Below are positions 43,218 through 52,820 of a DNA stretch of 64,000 nucleotides, one piece after another (within the stretch, counting starts at the first letter, position 1; every line of letters begins with the position of its first letter). Made by a program: the position numbers and the translations under genes. The stretch spans positions 1,492,001 through 1,556,000 of the forward strand of contig NC_013124.1 in the NCBI RefSeq assembly GCF_000023265.1. Reading direction: 5' to 3'. The notes under the pieces are model-generated. The model was not told the DNA's origin and ran no database searches. It saw only the letters and a program-made list of their open reading frames with translations. The DNA is from Acidimicrobium ferrooxidans DSM 10331. GTDB taxonomy: Bacteria > Actinomycetota > Acidimicrobiia > Acidimicrobiales > Acidimicrobiaceae.

Positions 43218-44651
43218 ATGCTCGTGGAGCAGCTCGGCCTCGACGACGACGGGACCGATCTGCGAACCGTGCGCTTCGCCATCCTCGACGTCGAGACGAC
43301 CGGAGCCGCATCCGGTGCGGACGAGCTCACCGAGGTCGCCATGATGGTCGTCCAAGAGGGCCGTGCGCTCGCTCACCTCCAAAGCCTGGTACACACCGAC
43401 CGCCCCATTCCCCCGGCGATCGTGGCACTCACCGGGATCTCCAACGAGCTGGTCGCCGACGCACCGAGCGCCCGCACCGTCATCGAGCGCACGGCTCGAC
43501 TGCTCGAGGGCACCGTCATGGTCGGACACAACGTCCGCTTCGACCGCAGCTTCCTCGGCGCCGCTGCCGATGCCGCCGGCATCACACTGCCCGAGGTACC
43601 GGTCCTCGACACGCTCACGCTCTCGCGCGTCCTCCTCGACGGAGAGGTGCCGAACCACCGTCTCGCCACCCTCGCTCACTACCTTCAGCTCCCACCGCCG
43701 AGCCATCGGGCGATGGCGGACGTCGTCACCACTGTGGCGCTCCTCCACCGTCTCATCGAGCGGGCCGGTGCGCTCGGCGTCACCACCCTCGAGGGACTCC
43801 TCGCACTGCGACGCCCACGTCGCAGTGGCGCCGACCTCGAGCGCCAGGCCAGACGTCTCCCGCATCGACCCGGCGTCTACTACTTCCACGACGCGGGCCG
43901 GGTGCTCTACGTCGGTGTCGCGACCGATCTCCACGATCGCGTGCGGTCGTACTTCAGCGCCGACACACGCACGAGCGTGCGGCGCCTGCTGCGACGCGCC
44001 TCCAGCATCAGTGCCCGGCCGGTGCCCTGCGACATCGCTCGGCCTCTCACCGAGTTGGCCGAGATCCAGACACTGCGACCGCCCTTCAACCAAGTCGGCG
44101 TCCGACGCCCGCGCACGCGATCATTCGTGACGCCCGAGGGACGCGTCATCGCGCCATGGCCCCTCAACCAACCCGATCCGCCCCCGTCGATCTCGACGTG
44201 CTTCGATGGCGACGCCCACACGGTTGCGAGAGCGCTCGAGGAGGCCATCAGGCACCTTCAGGCCGAGATGATCCAAGCGAGCGACGACGGTGAGTACGAA
44301 CGGGCCGCGGCGCTTCGCGACCTCGGCGCCCTCGTCGCAACCCGTGTACCGACGAGCCTGCTCCACGAAGTCCACCGGGAGGGTCGCAGGCTCGGGCTCT
44401 TCGACCCCCGCTGCGACGCCCGACACGAGTTGACGGGCCCCGAGGGACTCCTCGATCTCGGCCCGGACGATCCTGAGCTTCGAAGCTACCGAGCGCTCCT
44501 CGTGCTGCGTACGATCGCCGAACGTCGTGACCTCATCCTCGACGACGAGCTCGCCCCCCTCGTCGCCCTCGTTCGTGAGAGCGTCAGGTTCCGCCGCGGC
44601 TCAGTCGGCGCCGCCTCGGATCCGAGCAAGGGTCTCGCCCGCTCGTCCTGA
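43218..44651 (+). CDS. DEDDh exonuclease fused to UvrC-type GIY-YIG nuclease
   Basis: About 477 residues from ATG 43218. N-terminal DnaQ-like 3'-5' exonuclease: AILDVETTG (motif I), VMVGHNVRFDRSFL (II) and HRAMADVVTT (III) give the DEDDh residues. Then a UvrC-like GIY-YIG domain: LPHRPGVYYFHDAGRVLYVG, followed by R...Y in DRVRSYFS and the Glu in LTELAEIQ. A coiled-coil UvrB-binding-like helix (DGEYERAAALRDL) follows. This fusion is known from actinobacteria and resembles Cho; role in repair is inferred. Confidence 0.9.
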   Translation: MLVEQLGLDDDGTDLRTVRFAILDVETTGAASGADELTEVAMMVVQEGRALAHLQSLVHTDRPIPPAIVALTGISNELVADAPSARTVIERTARLLEGTVMVGHNVRFDRSFLGAAADAAGITLPEVPVLDTLTLSRVLLDGEVPNHRLATLAHYLQLPPPSHRAMADVVTTVALLHRLIERAGALGVTTLEGLLALRRPRRSGADLERQARRLPHRPGVYYFHDAGRVLYVGVATDLHDRVRSYFSADTRTSVRRLLRRASSISARPVPCDIARPLTELAEIQTLRPPFNQVGVRRPRTRSFVTPEGRVIAPWPLNQPDPPPSISTCFDGDAHTVARALEEAIRHLQAEMIQASDDGEYERAAALRDLGALVATRVPTSLLHEVHREGRRLGLFDPRCDARHELTGPEGLLDLGPDDPELRSYRALLVLRTIAERRDLILDDELAPLVALVRESVRFRRGSVGAASDPSKGLARSS

Positions 44652-45641
44652 GCTGATCGCGTCGACCGCCAGCTCGAAGCCGTCGACGATCGTCGCCGAC
44701 CGCCCGTCGACCCACAAGGCCACCGCGGCGTTCAGCACGATGATGTCGCGCACCGGACCGCGTACCCGCCCCTCGAGCACGCCCTCGAGCACCTTGGCGT
44801 TCTCCTCCGCGCTGCCACCACGCACAGCTCCTGCCGCCGCAGTCGCACAACCGAGCGACGTTGGATCGAGCACGCCAGCCTCGAGCTCGACGGCGCCCTT
44901 GCCATCGGAACGGAGTTCCACGAAGCGCGTCGGCGCCGACACCGACACCTCGTCGAGTCCATCGTCGGAGTGGACCACGAGAGCATGGCGCACGCCGATC
45001 GCGGCCAGCACGTGCGCGACCGGCTCGAGCAGCGACGGACTCCACACGCCCACGAGCTGCGCTCGAGCACGGCCGGGATTGACCAGCGGTCCGAGCACAT
45101 TGAACGCGGTCGGGACGCCGAGGGCTCGCCGGACGGGCGCGACCTGGGCCATCGCTGGATGGAAGCGTGGCGCGAACGCGAAACCAAAGCCGGTTCGTTC
45201 GAGCTCCCGACGGAGCTCGTCCGCTCCGAGCTGCGTCGGGACGCCAAGGGCCTCGAGCACGTCGGCCGAGCCTGCTCGCGACGACGAGGCGCGGCCCCCG
45301 TGCTTGAGCACGAGCGCACCACAGGCGGCAGCCAGGAGCGCCGCGCCGGTCGACACGTTGATCGTGAACGCGCGATCGCCACCCGTTCCGCAGGTGTCGA
45401 GGACCGGGCCCGGGGTCGTCACCGGAACCATGTGGTCGACCATGGCCTCGGCGAAACCTGCGAGCTCCTCCGGCCCCTCGCCCTTGGCGCGCAGCGCCAC
45501 CAGCACGCCGGCGATCACGACCGGCTCGACCTGGCCGTCGAGGACCGCGTCGAGAAAGTCGCGCGCGCTGCCTCGGTCGAGACTGCGCCCAGCGAGGAGG
45601 TCTCCGAGGAGATCCGACCAGGAGTGCGAATCTGGCGTCAC
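44601..45641 (-). CDS. trpD: Anthranilate phosphoribosyltransferase
   Basis: 346 residues from GTG 45641. LDTCGTGGDRAFTINVST binds PRPP, and KHGGRASSSRAGSADVLEALG and FAPRFHPAMAQVAPVRRALG bind Mg2+ and anthranilate. It makes phosphoribosyl-anthranilate in tryptophan synthesis. No other trp genes are adjacent. Its 3' end overlaps the convergent exonuclease gene by about 50 bp. Confidence 0.95.
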   Translation of the reverse strand: MTPDSHSWSDLLGDLLAGRSLDRGSARDFLDAVLDGQVEPVVIAGVLVALRAKGEGPEELAGFAEAMVDHMVPVTTPGPVLDTCGTGGDRAFTINVSTGAALLAAACGALVLKHGGRASSSRAGSADVLEALGVPTQLGADELRRELERTGFGFAFAPRFHPAMAQVAPVRRALGVPTAFNVLGPLVNPGRARAQLVGVWSPSLLEPVAHVLAAIGVRHALVVHSDDGLDEVSVSAPTRFVELRSDGKGAVELEAGVLDPTSLGCATAAAGAVRGGSAEENAKVLEGVLEGRVRGPVRDIIVLNAAVALWVDGRSATIVDGFELAVDAISSGRAGETLARIRGGAD

Positions 45642-45651
45642 GCCCCCCAGG

Positions 45652-48087
45652 CTAGCGAAGGGCACGTCGGCGCTGACGGAGCACTCGTGCAAGGCCGCCC
45701 GGACTGAGCGGACGAAAGAAGTAGAACCCCTGCGCCTTCGGCACGCCAAGCTCCAGGAGACGCGCGGCGGTGCTGGCGTCTTGGACGCCCTCGGCCACCA
45801 GCTCGACACCGAGACGCCGCGCGAGCGAGACGAGCCCGTCGAGCATGCTCGAGCCGTTCTTCGTACCCACGTTGGCCACGAAGCTTCGATCGATCTTGAC
45901 CTCGTGCACGGCGAGCGTCGCGAGGTGGCGAAACGACGAGGTGCCGACGCCGAAGTCGTCGAGGGCCACCTTGATGCCTGCTCCCGCGAGTGCCTCGAGG
46001 GTGCGTCGTAGCTGCTCGAGGGCCGAGGCAGCGATCTCGGACTCCGTGAGCTCCACGACGACCTGGTTCGCGGCGATGCCCGATCGTTCGACGAGTTCGA
46101 TCAGGCGTGACGCGATGCCGCGCCGGCGCGCACTCTCGGCCGACAGGTTGAACGAGACCCGAAGCCCTCGTGCCACCCCGGTGCGCTCGAGCTCGACGAC
46201 CTGACGGAGCGCGAGCGCGCGCACCAGTTCGTCGACGCGCTCGACGAGGCGAAGATGGACGGCGATCGGGAGGAAACGGCCCGGGAGCACCGTACCGAGC
46301 CTCGGATGCTCCCACCGAGCCAACGCCTCGACGCCGGCGATCTGGCCGGTCGCAAGCTCGACGACCGGTTGGAACACGACGCCGAAGGTGCCCGCCTCGC
46401 GATCACCCTCGAGCGCGCGTACCAGTTCGGGCGCGAGCGCGATGTCGGCCGGCTCGAGCGGCGCGGTGACGCGCTCGACACGAGCCACCCCCCGACGCTC
46501 GAGATCGGCCACGAGGTCGCGCTCGGCGCGTTGCACGGCTGCGAGCACGTCCCCGTCCTGAATACTGGCCGCGCCGAGCGACACCGCGACCCCCCTTGCC
46601 CCGAGTACCTCGAGCATGTCACGGCGGATCGTGCCGAAATCACGCGAACTCGTCGTGCCGACGATGAGAGCCGCAAACTCATCGCCACCGATACGCCCGA
46701 CGACCGCCTCCGGACCGAGAGCCTCGAGGACCCCAGTGACGGCCCGTACCAGGTAGCGATCACCCGCTGCGATTCCCTCCCGTTCGTTGACGTCCCACAG
46801 CTGGTCGAGATCGATCAGCAGCACGTACGCGCCCGAACGGGGCCCTTCGGCTTCCAGTCGCTCGCTCGCCCTGGCCAGGAAGGCCTGCCGATGCCAGACA
46901 CCGGTGAGGGGATCGCGGTCGGCGCTCTCTCGGAGTGCGTCGGTGGCCGCTCGACGGACCGCTGCACTCCCAGCCACGACAAGACACCGATCCAGGCCGA
47001 GATCGATCACCCACTCCGGATCCCTCGCGGCAGCGGTCGCGATCTCGATGCGCCGTTGCTCCGTCTCCAGCACGATCGACATGCCAAGGCTGTTGGCGAG
47101 AGGCAGATGCTCCTCGGCACCGAGGTGTGCGCCAAGAAGACGTCCACGATCGCGGACGTCCCAGAGCGCGACGAGTCGGGCGAGGCGCTCGAGCGCCAAC
47201 ACGTCGCCGACGTCGAAGCGATACGGCACCGCATCCAGGGCGGCGAGCACGCCCACAGGCCCATCGGCACCGACGAGCGGCACGACGAGCGCACTCTCGG
47301 CCGAGACGACGCCCCGAATGGCCCGCACGGCCTCGCTGGGGACGCCCACGCCAGCCTCGGCAGAGCCGACGAGGACGCTCAGCTGATTCCGAAGCACCCA
47401 TCCGGCGACCCCGGCGCCCACGTCCAGCTCCTCCAGCAAGCCGAAGTCACCCGTCCCCGCCGCGGCTCGCACGACGAGGCTCCGCCCGGCGACTTCACTC
47501 ACGACCACCTGCGATGCGCCGAGCACCGACGCGCCAGCGCGACCAAGGAGGCGGAGGCGATCCTCCCGAGACTGATCCGAGACTCGTTCCCCTATCCGGA
47601 GCGCCCGGCGGAGCCGATCGGCCCGCCGCCGCTCATGATCTGCCATGAAGCTTGCCGCAGCGATCCGAACGGCCGGTGCAAGCCGCTCGACGAGGGCCAA
47701 CCCAGCCGGATCGACGCCCTCCGCAGCGCCCGCAAGGAACAGTCGCTCTCCGAGCGCGAGGACCCAGAAGGACGCAGCGTCAACCCCGACCTCGACAACC
47801 GTGCCATCAGCAACCGCTGCGAGCGCCGCCCACTCCAGACCGACGAGGCCACCCATCGCCGTGGGACCACGGACCACGCGCAGGCGCGAGAATCCTTGAT
47901 GCACGCCGAGCACCGCGCACGGCACACCGAGCGCTGCGGACAGGACTCCGAGGAGCTGGTCGAGCACGCCGTGCGGTGATGACGGCGCGGCGAGCACGCG
48001 CGAGATGGCACCGTAGAGCTCACCTTGGCGCTCGCCTGGAGATGGTGGTGCCGGCAGCTCGGGCCGAGTCACCCGAACCTCGGCCAC
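45652..48087 (-). CDS. GAF-GGDEF-EAL cyclic-di-GMP protein, both active sites intact
   Basis: 811 residues. A GAF-like sensor region (~170-320) is followed by a GGDEF domain with RIGGDEFAALI, and an EAL domain. The EAL domain keeps QPVVELATGQIAGVEALARW, FNLSAES, ELTESEIAAS, DDFGVGTSS, KIDRSF, AEGVQ and QGFYFFRP, i.e. all catalytic and metal residues known for phosphodiesterases. It could make or degrade cyclic-di-GMP. It is cytoplasmic, lacking membrane segments. It is divergent from another GGDEF protein, 73 bp apart. Confidence 0.9.
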   Translation of the reverse strand: MAEVRVTRPELPAPPSPGERQGELYGAISRVLAAPSSPHGVLDQLLGVLSAALGVPCAVLGVHQGFSRLRVVRGPTAMGGLVGLEWAALAAVADGTVVEVGVDAASFWVLALGERLFLAGAAEGVDPAGLALVERLAPAVRIAAASFMADHERRRADRLRRALRIGERVSDQSREDRLRLLGRAGASVLGASQVVVSEVAGRSLVVRAAAGTGDFGLLEELDVGAGVAGWVLRNQLSVLVGSAEAGVGVPSEAVRAIRGVVSAESALVVPLVGADGPVGVLAALDAVPYRFDVGDVLALERLARLVALWDVRDRGRLLGAHLGAEEHLPLANSLGMSIVLETEQRRIEIATAAARDPEWVIDLGLDRCLVVAGSAAVRRAATDALRESADRDPLTGVWHRQAFLARASERLEAEGPRSGAYVLLIDLDQLWDVNEREGIAAGDRYLVRAVTGVLEALGPEAVVGRIGGDEFAALIVGTTSSRDFGTIRRDMLEVLGARGVAVSLGAASIQDGDVLAAVQRAERDLVADLERRGVARVERVTAPLEPADIALAPELVRALEGDREAGTFGVVFQPVVELATGQIAGVEALARWEHPRLGTVLPGRFLPIAVHLRLVERVDELVRALALRQVVELERTGVARGLRVSFNLSAESARRRGIASRLIELVERSGIAANQVVVELTESEIAASALEQLRRTLEALAGAGIKVALDDFGVGTSSFRHLATLAVHEVKIDRSFVANVGTKNGSSMLDGLVSLARRLGVELVAEGVQDASTAARLLELGVPKAQGFYFFRPLSPGGLARVLRQRRRALR

Positions 48088-48160
48088 GCTGCCCCTTTGG
48101 CATCAACGCTCGTTCAATATCCCGACCGTTCGCAACGTTACACGGTGCTACCATCCCGGT

Positions 48161-50065
48161 GTGCGCGACATGGCAGCGACCGACACCACCTCTCGCGAGC
48201 TGTTCGCCCGCATCTCCGCCATCGTCGGCGCACCGGACCCTCCCTACGCCCGCCTCGCCAGGCTCGGCGAGCTCGCCGAGCAGGTCGGGGCCCGACTGAT
48301 CGTTCGTGACGGCCTCGGCCCAGGAACAGCCTCCGTCCGCGCGGCCCCCTCGCCAGAGCTGGGGAGGGCCATGGGTGACGCCGCCAACCTGCTCCTGCGC
48401 CTCGACTACCGGGCACGTGCTGCCGAGCGCGCCAACGAGCACCTCGCCGAGACCGTGACCGCACTCGAGCTCGCGATCGATGCGGCGACGAGGGAACCGC
48501 CGATCGAGACCCACGCACCGGCGTTGGCACTGTGGCATCTGCCGGTCGCGCTACTCGTCGTGGACGAGCAGCAGCGGATCTGCTTCCTCAATCCGCAGGC
48601 GGCTCGCCTGCTCCAGCTCGACGGTGCCGACGTCCTCGGCTCGGTGTGGACCCGAGCGCTCGCGAGTCTCGGCGAGGCCCAGCTCGATCGGATCCGAGGT
48701 CACTTTCGTGCCTCCGGACACTTTCGCGGCGTGGCCACCGTGCCATCAGGCGATGACGGCCGTCGGTACCTGGCCATCGACGCAGCGACGGTCCACGCAA
48801 CGTCGTCGCACGCGGCACGTCCCCTCGTGCGTGTCATGCTCTGGGATGCGACGCACGCGGCCGTGGAGGCGAGCTGGCTGCAGTGGACCGCGACCCACGA
48901 CCCTCTGACCGGCCTGTTGAACCGAGCGGGCCTGACCGAACACCTGCGAACGTGGGGAGAGCGACCCCTGCCCGGCCTCATCTGGCTCGACATCGCCGGC
49001 TTCAGCGACCTGAACCGAGCGCTCGGCCATCGTGTCGCCGACGAGATCCTCCGGCATGTCGCCGACAGCATCATGACCGAACTCGGACCCGACGACCTCG
49101 CGGCACGCGTCGGCAGCGACGAGTTCGCCATCCTCGTGGCCGACGGGGCCGCCGCCAAGCAACGGCGGTGGGCCATCAGCCAGAGCGCAAGCAGCCTGGG
49201 GAGAGCCGCGATCACTGCGGACATCGCGGTCTCGCTCCGGAGCGCCGTCGCGACCCATCCACGTCCCGGCATCGAGCGATCGGCGGCAGACGCCGTGTGG
49301 GAAGAACTCGGGCGCCTCGCGAGGATCTCGCGGGAGATCAGCCATCCGGCCGCTCGCGGCCGTCGACGGTTCGCGCCACGGGGAAGCCACCAACCCGCCG
49401 ACGAGCTCGACCATCCCAGCGTGCGGTGGATCCGCCTCATCGACGTTGCGACCTCCTCTCCGAGAGGGCACGAACTCGTGCTCACCGATCGGACCGGTCG
49501 CCCACTACGCGACGACGCCCGACGCGACCACGCGGCCGGTCGCTACGACCGCGCCCTCCTCGGTGCGTTGGCGAGGACCGCGCATCCAGGTGGGGTGGTC
49601 GCGGTGCGTCTCCTCGAGCCCTCCCACGAGCTCCTCCGCGCTCTGAAGACCAGTGACCGCGGGTCCACGGTGCAGGTCACCCTCGAGGCAGACGACCTCG
49701 TCGCGACCCCGGAGCGCCGGCGCGTTGCCGCGACCATCGCTCGCGAGGCCCATGCGCTCGCGCTCCGGGTGGGCCTCGACCTCGGCGAACGCCACGGCGG
49801 TGAACTCCAGCTCATCGCTGCGCTCGAGCCCGAGCAGATCGTCATGCCGCTCCACCCTCGCCGAACCCGCCCACGAGGACCGCTCGCAGAACCCACGACT
49901 CGACTCGTGGAGGGTCTGGCCGCCTTCTCGGCTGGTCTCGGCTGCGAGTTCGTCGTGACCAACGCACGAGTCCAGGACCTCGTCGTGCTGCGCGAGATCG
50001 CTGAGCGTGCAGGGGGCACCATCATCGCCGCGCTGGCGTCGACCTTTGCTACCAGCCCGTCGTGA
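48161..50065 (+). CDS. PAS-GGDEF protein with degenerate EAL domain
   Basis: 634 residues from GTG (ATG three codons on is possible). A PAS-like domain (~125-235; LALWHLPVALLVVDEQQRIC) precedes a GGDEF domain (HDPLTGLLNRAGL, LDIAGFSDLNRALGH, RVGSDEFAILV). GSDEF is an accepted variant, so it may be active. The C-terminal ~240 residues follow the EAL fold but have lost its motifs: no EAL, LTES-equivalent reads TLEADDL, DDFG reads DLGER, and KIDR is absent. It is probably a cyclic-di-GMP-binding or structural pseudo-phosphodiesterase. It overlaps the convergent dehydrogenase by 17 bp. Confidence 0.85.
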   Translation: MRDMAATDTTSRELFARISAIVGAPDPPYARLARLGELAEQVGARLIVRDGLGPGTASVRAAPSPELGRAMGDAANLLLRLDYRARAAERANEHLAETVTALELAIDAATREPPIETHAPALALWHLPVALLVVDEQQRICFLNPQAARLLQLDGADVLGSVWTRALASLGEAQLDRIRGHFRASGHFRGVATVPSGDDGRRYLAIDAATVHATSSHAARPLVRVMLWDATHAAVEASWLQWTATHDPLTGLLNRAGLTEHLRTWGERPLPGLIWLDIAGFSDLNRALGHRVADEILRHVADSIMTELGPDDLAARVGSDEFAILVADGAAAKQRRWAISQSASSLGRAAITADIAVSLRSAVATHPRPGIERSAADAVWEELGRLARISREISHPAARGRRRFAPRGSHQPADELDHPSVRWIRLIDVATSSPRGHELVLTDRTGRPLRDDARRDHAAGRYDRALLGALARTAHPGGVVAVRLLEPSHELLRALKTSDRGSTVQVTLEADDLVATPERRRVAATIAREAHALALRVGLDLGERHGGELQLIAALEPEQIVMPLHPRRTRPRGPLAEPTTRLVEGLAAFSAGLGCEFVVTNARVQDLVVLREIAERAGGTIIAALASTFATSPS

Positions 50066-51254
50066 ATGCCCCCTCGGGATCATCCCACCACAGGTGCTGA
50101 TCGAGCACGCCACGGGCGATCAGGTTCAACTGCACCTGCGAGGTACCCTCGACGATGGTGAGCTGCTTCGCGTCGCGGTAGTAGAGCTCGGTCGGATGAT
50201 CGCTCATGTAACCGGCCGCGCCGAGCAGCTGCAGCGCCACGGAGCTCGCACGCACCGCAAGTTCGGTGGCGTAGTACTTCGCCATCGACAGGAAGGGCAC
50301 CCACTCGCGGGTGAACCGCCCCTGGTCGGCGAGCCAGGCTGCCCGGTAGGTCAGCAACCTCGCCGCCTCGATCTCGGTCGCGAGCTTCGCGAGCTCCCAC
50401 TGGATGCCCTGGAAGTCCGCGATCCGACCACCGAAGGCTGGACGGTTTCGCACGTACGTCGTCGCGTACATGAGCGCGCCCTCGGCGAGCCCGATCCCCC
50501 GCGCAGCCACCACCGGACGCATCGCGTTCAGTCCGAGCATCGCGAGGCGGAACCCTCCCACCTCGCCGATCACGTTCTCCGGAGGCACACGGACCTCGTC
50601 GAGCAGCAGCTCACCGGTGTCGACGCCGTGCACACCCATCTTGTGGTCGACCCTCGGCACATCCACCCCCGGCCAGGACCGTTCGACGATGAACGCAGTG
50701 ATCGCATCGTGCCGACGCGATGTCGGATCCCCTGTCTTCGCGAACACCGTGTACCAGTCGGCCTGCCGCACGCCAGAGATCCACGACTTCCGCCCCGACA
50801 GGATCCAACCGCCCGGACGATCGGGGTCGGGTACTGCCCGCGTCCGCATGCCGACCACATCGGAGCCCGCCTCCGCCTCCGAGAGGCCGAACGAGGCCCG
50901 CTGGGTTCCATCGGCGATGCCGGGCAAGTAGCGGCGCTTCTGCTCCTCGGATCCAGCGATCATCACCGGACCCGTCGGCAGGCGCGACAGCAACAGCATC
51001 AAGCCCGCGGTCTGCGAGAACTTCGCGACCTCTTCGATCGCGATCGTCAGTCCGAGGATCCCAGCGCCAGACCCTCCGTACTCCTCGGGGATGCACAGGC
51101 CAAACAGACCCGCGGAACGAAAGACCTCGAACAGATCGTCCGGGTACGTCCCCTCGGCGTCGATCGCCCGCGCGCGCGGTGCAACGTGGTCGCGTGCGAT
51201 CCGACGCACGGTCGCCTGGAGGTCTTGATAGACGTCGTCCAACTCGAAGTTCAC
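50049..51254 (-). CDS. Acyl-CoA dehydrogenase
   Basis: 401 residues. GLFGLCIPEEYGGSGAGIL, FGLSEAEAGSDVVGMRTRA (FAD loop) and QLTIVEGTSQVQLNLIAR with the catalytic Glu are those of the acyl-CoA dehydrogenase family. It introduces a trans-2 double bond into an acyl-CoA, passing electrons to ETF. Chain-length preference cannot be read. It stands alone on the minus strand. Confidence 0.93.
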   Translation of the reverse strand: MNFELDDVYQDLQATVRRIARDHVAPRARAIDAEGTYPDDLFEVFRSAGLFGLCIPEEYGGSGAGILGLTIAIEEVAKFSQTAGLMLLLSRLPTGPVMIAGSEEQKRRYLPGIADGTQRASFGLSEAEAGSDVVGMRTRAVPDPDRPGGWILSGRKSWISGVRQADWYTVFAKTGDPTSRRHDAITAFIVERSWPGVDVPRVDHKMGVHGVDTGELLLDEVRVPPENVIGEVGGFRLAMLGLNAMRPVVAARGIGLAEGALMYATTYVRNRPAFGGRIADFQGIQWELAKLATEIEAARLLTYRAAWLADQGRFTREWVPFLSMAKYYATELAVRASSVALQLLGAAGYMSDHPTELYYRDAKQLTIVEGTSQVQLNLIARGVLDQHLWWDDPEGAFTTGW

Positions 51255-51396
51255 CTGCGACTCCTCGCTCGGATGCCGGGAGCAGCGTAGCCGACACCAT
51301 GTGGTGGCGCCAGCTCACCGACGTCCCCAGCGCCGTCGGCGACAGGCGCGGGCAGCGAGCAGCCCGGACCCTTGCGCTGGGACTACCCTGGGTCGC

Positions 51397-52803
51397 ATGC
51401 TCGTCGCGGTCCTCGATGCCGGCACCACGACGCTTCGCGCCAGCTTGGTCGACGACGACCTGCGCATCCTCGCCACCCTCGAGGACATCACGCCCATGCT
51501 CCGAAGCCGCTCGGGTGAGGCGTCGTTCGACGCCAACGAACTGGCACGCCGTGCACGCCACCTCCTCGACGGTCTCGCACGCCGCGGTCGAGCAGATCTC
51601 GTGGCGCTCACCAACCAGCGCGCGAGCGCCGTCGTGTTCGACCCGACGCACCGGGTGGCTCTGGCCCCGGGGATCGGTTGGGAAGATGCTCGAACCGCTG
51701 CGCGCTGTCTCGAACTCGCACGCCACGGCGTCGTGGTCTCACCGAGCGAATCGGCGACCAAGTTCGAGCGCCTGCTCGCCATCGCCGAACTACCCGACCA
51801 CGCCCAGGTGGGCACCGTCGACGCCTGGTTGGTCGTGACGCTCACAGGGTCCGCCTCGACCGACCCGACGAACGCCGCGGTCACCGGCCTCAGCGACACC
51901 GAGGCACTCGCCTGGGACGGTGAGCGACTCGCACTGCTTGGCATCGCGCCTGAGCGACTCGTCCCGATCGAGCCGAGCGTGGGGCCCCGGGGCCACGTGC
52001 GCCTCGGGGGTCGCGACGTCCCGCTTGTCGTCGTCATCGGGGACCAGCAAGCCGCGCATGCGGGCCATCCGGAGCTGACGAAACTGACCATCGGCACCTC
52101 GGCGGTCGCCGATCACTGGCTGGGCGCAGCAAGTCCACCATTCGCACGACGTGGCGGCGCCGGGAGCTTCCCCGTCGTGCTCGTCGACACCACCGAGCCA
52201 CGGACGTTCGGCCTCGAGGCGTTCTGGCCTGCAGCGGGCTCGACGGTCGGCTGGCTCGTTCGCCGCGGCATCCTTGCCGACGCAGCCGAGGCCACTCGGC
52301 TCGCCGAGCGAGCTGGCTCGGCCGTACCGCTGGTCGTACCCACGTTCCAGGGCGCGGGCGCACCCCTCTGGGACCTCGGTGCCCGAGGTCGCATCGAGGG
52401 TCTCTCCGCGGCGAGCGGCCCGGCAGAACTGACGGCCGGCGTCCTCGAGGGTCTCGCCCACGTGGGGGTCACGCTGTTCTCGGTGCTCGCAGCCGACCGA
52501 GCAGCCGCGGGGTACGCTCCAGATCTTGGCGACGTCGCGCTCGATGGGCGCGCAGGCCACAACCCCCGAGTCGCAGGCGTGCTCGCGAGCCTGCTCGGCA
52601 GACCGGTCGCGCTCGGTGTCCAGCCGGAGGCCACCACGATCGGGGCTGCGCGACTCGCACTCGGTCTACCCCGTGAGGCGGTTCCGCGTGGGCCTCTGGT
52701 CGAACCAGGTCGCATCCGGCCGGTCCACGACCACGACAGCTGGCGAGCAGCCCTCGAACGATCCCGGGGCGCCGTACCTGCCCTCTCAGCGGTCGCCTTC
52801 TAG
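51397..52803 (+). CDS. FGGY family carbohydrate kinase (glycerol kinase-like)
   Basis: 468 residues from ATG 51397. AVLDAGTTTLRASLVDDDL is the phosphate-1 loop, ALTNQRASAVVFD resembles glycerol kinase, and VVIGDQQAAHAGH holds the catalytic Asp (glycerol kinase has GDQQAAL). TIGTSAVAD and VPTFQGAGAPLWD complete the fold. It is close to glycerol kinase but the adenine region diverges, so another polyol is possible. Confidence 0.85.
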   Translation: MLVAVLDAGTTTLRASLVDDDLRILATLEDITPMLRSRSGEASFDANELARRARHLLDGLARRGRADLVALTNQRASAVVFDPTHRVALAPGIGWEDARTAARCLELARHGVVVSPSESATKFERLLAIAELPDHAQVGTVDAWLVVTLTGSASTDPTNAAVTGLSDTEALAWDGERLALLGIAPERLVPIEPSVGPRGHVRLGGRDVPLVVVIGDQQAAHAGHPELTKLTIGTSAVADHWLGAASPPFARRGGAGSFPVVLVDTTEPRTFGLEAFWPAAGSTVGWLVRRGILADAAEATRLAERAGSAVPLVVPTFQGAGAPLWDLGARGRIEGLSAASGPAELTAGVLEGLAHVGVTLFSVLAADRAAAGYAPDLGDVALDGRAGHNPRVAGVLASLLGRPVALGVQPEATTIGAARLALGLPREAVPRGPLVEPGRIRPVHDHDSWRAALERSRGAVPALSAVAF

Positions 52804-52820
52804 GCCCTCGGACAACGCCG

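Noticed and set aside
46255-47979. Plus-strand open frame of ~570 codons
   Set aside because: Antisense to the GGDEF-EAL gene, which has full catalytic motifs.
49100-49140. GSDEF as an inactivated diguanylate cyclase site
   Set aside because: GSDEF variants can be active; only the EAL part shows clear loss of motifs.
50007-51290. Plus-strand open frame of ~430 codons
   Set aside because: Antisense to the acyl-CoA dehydrogenase.
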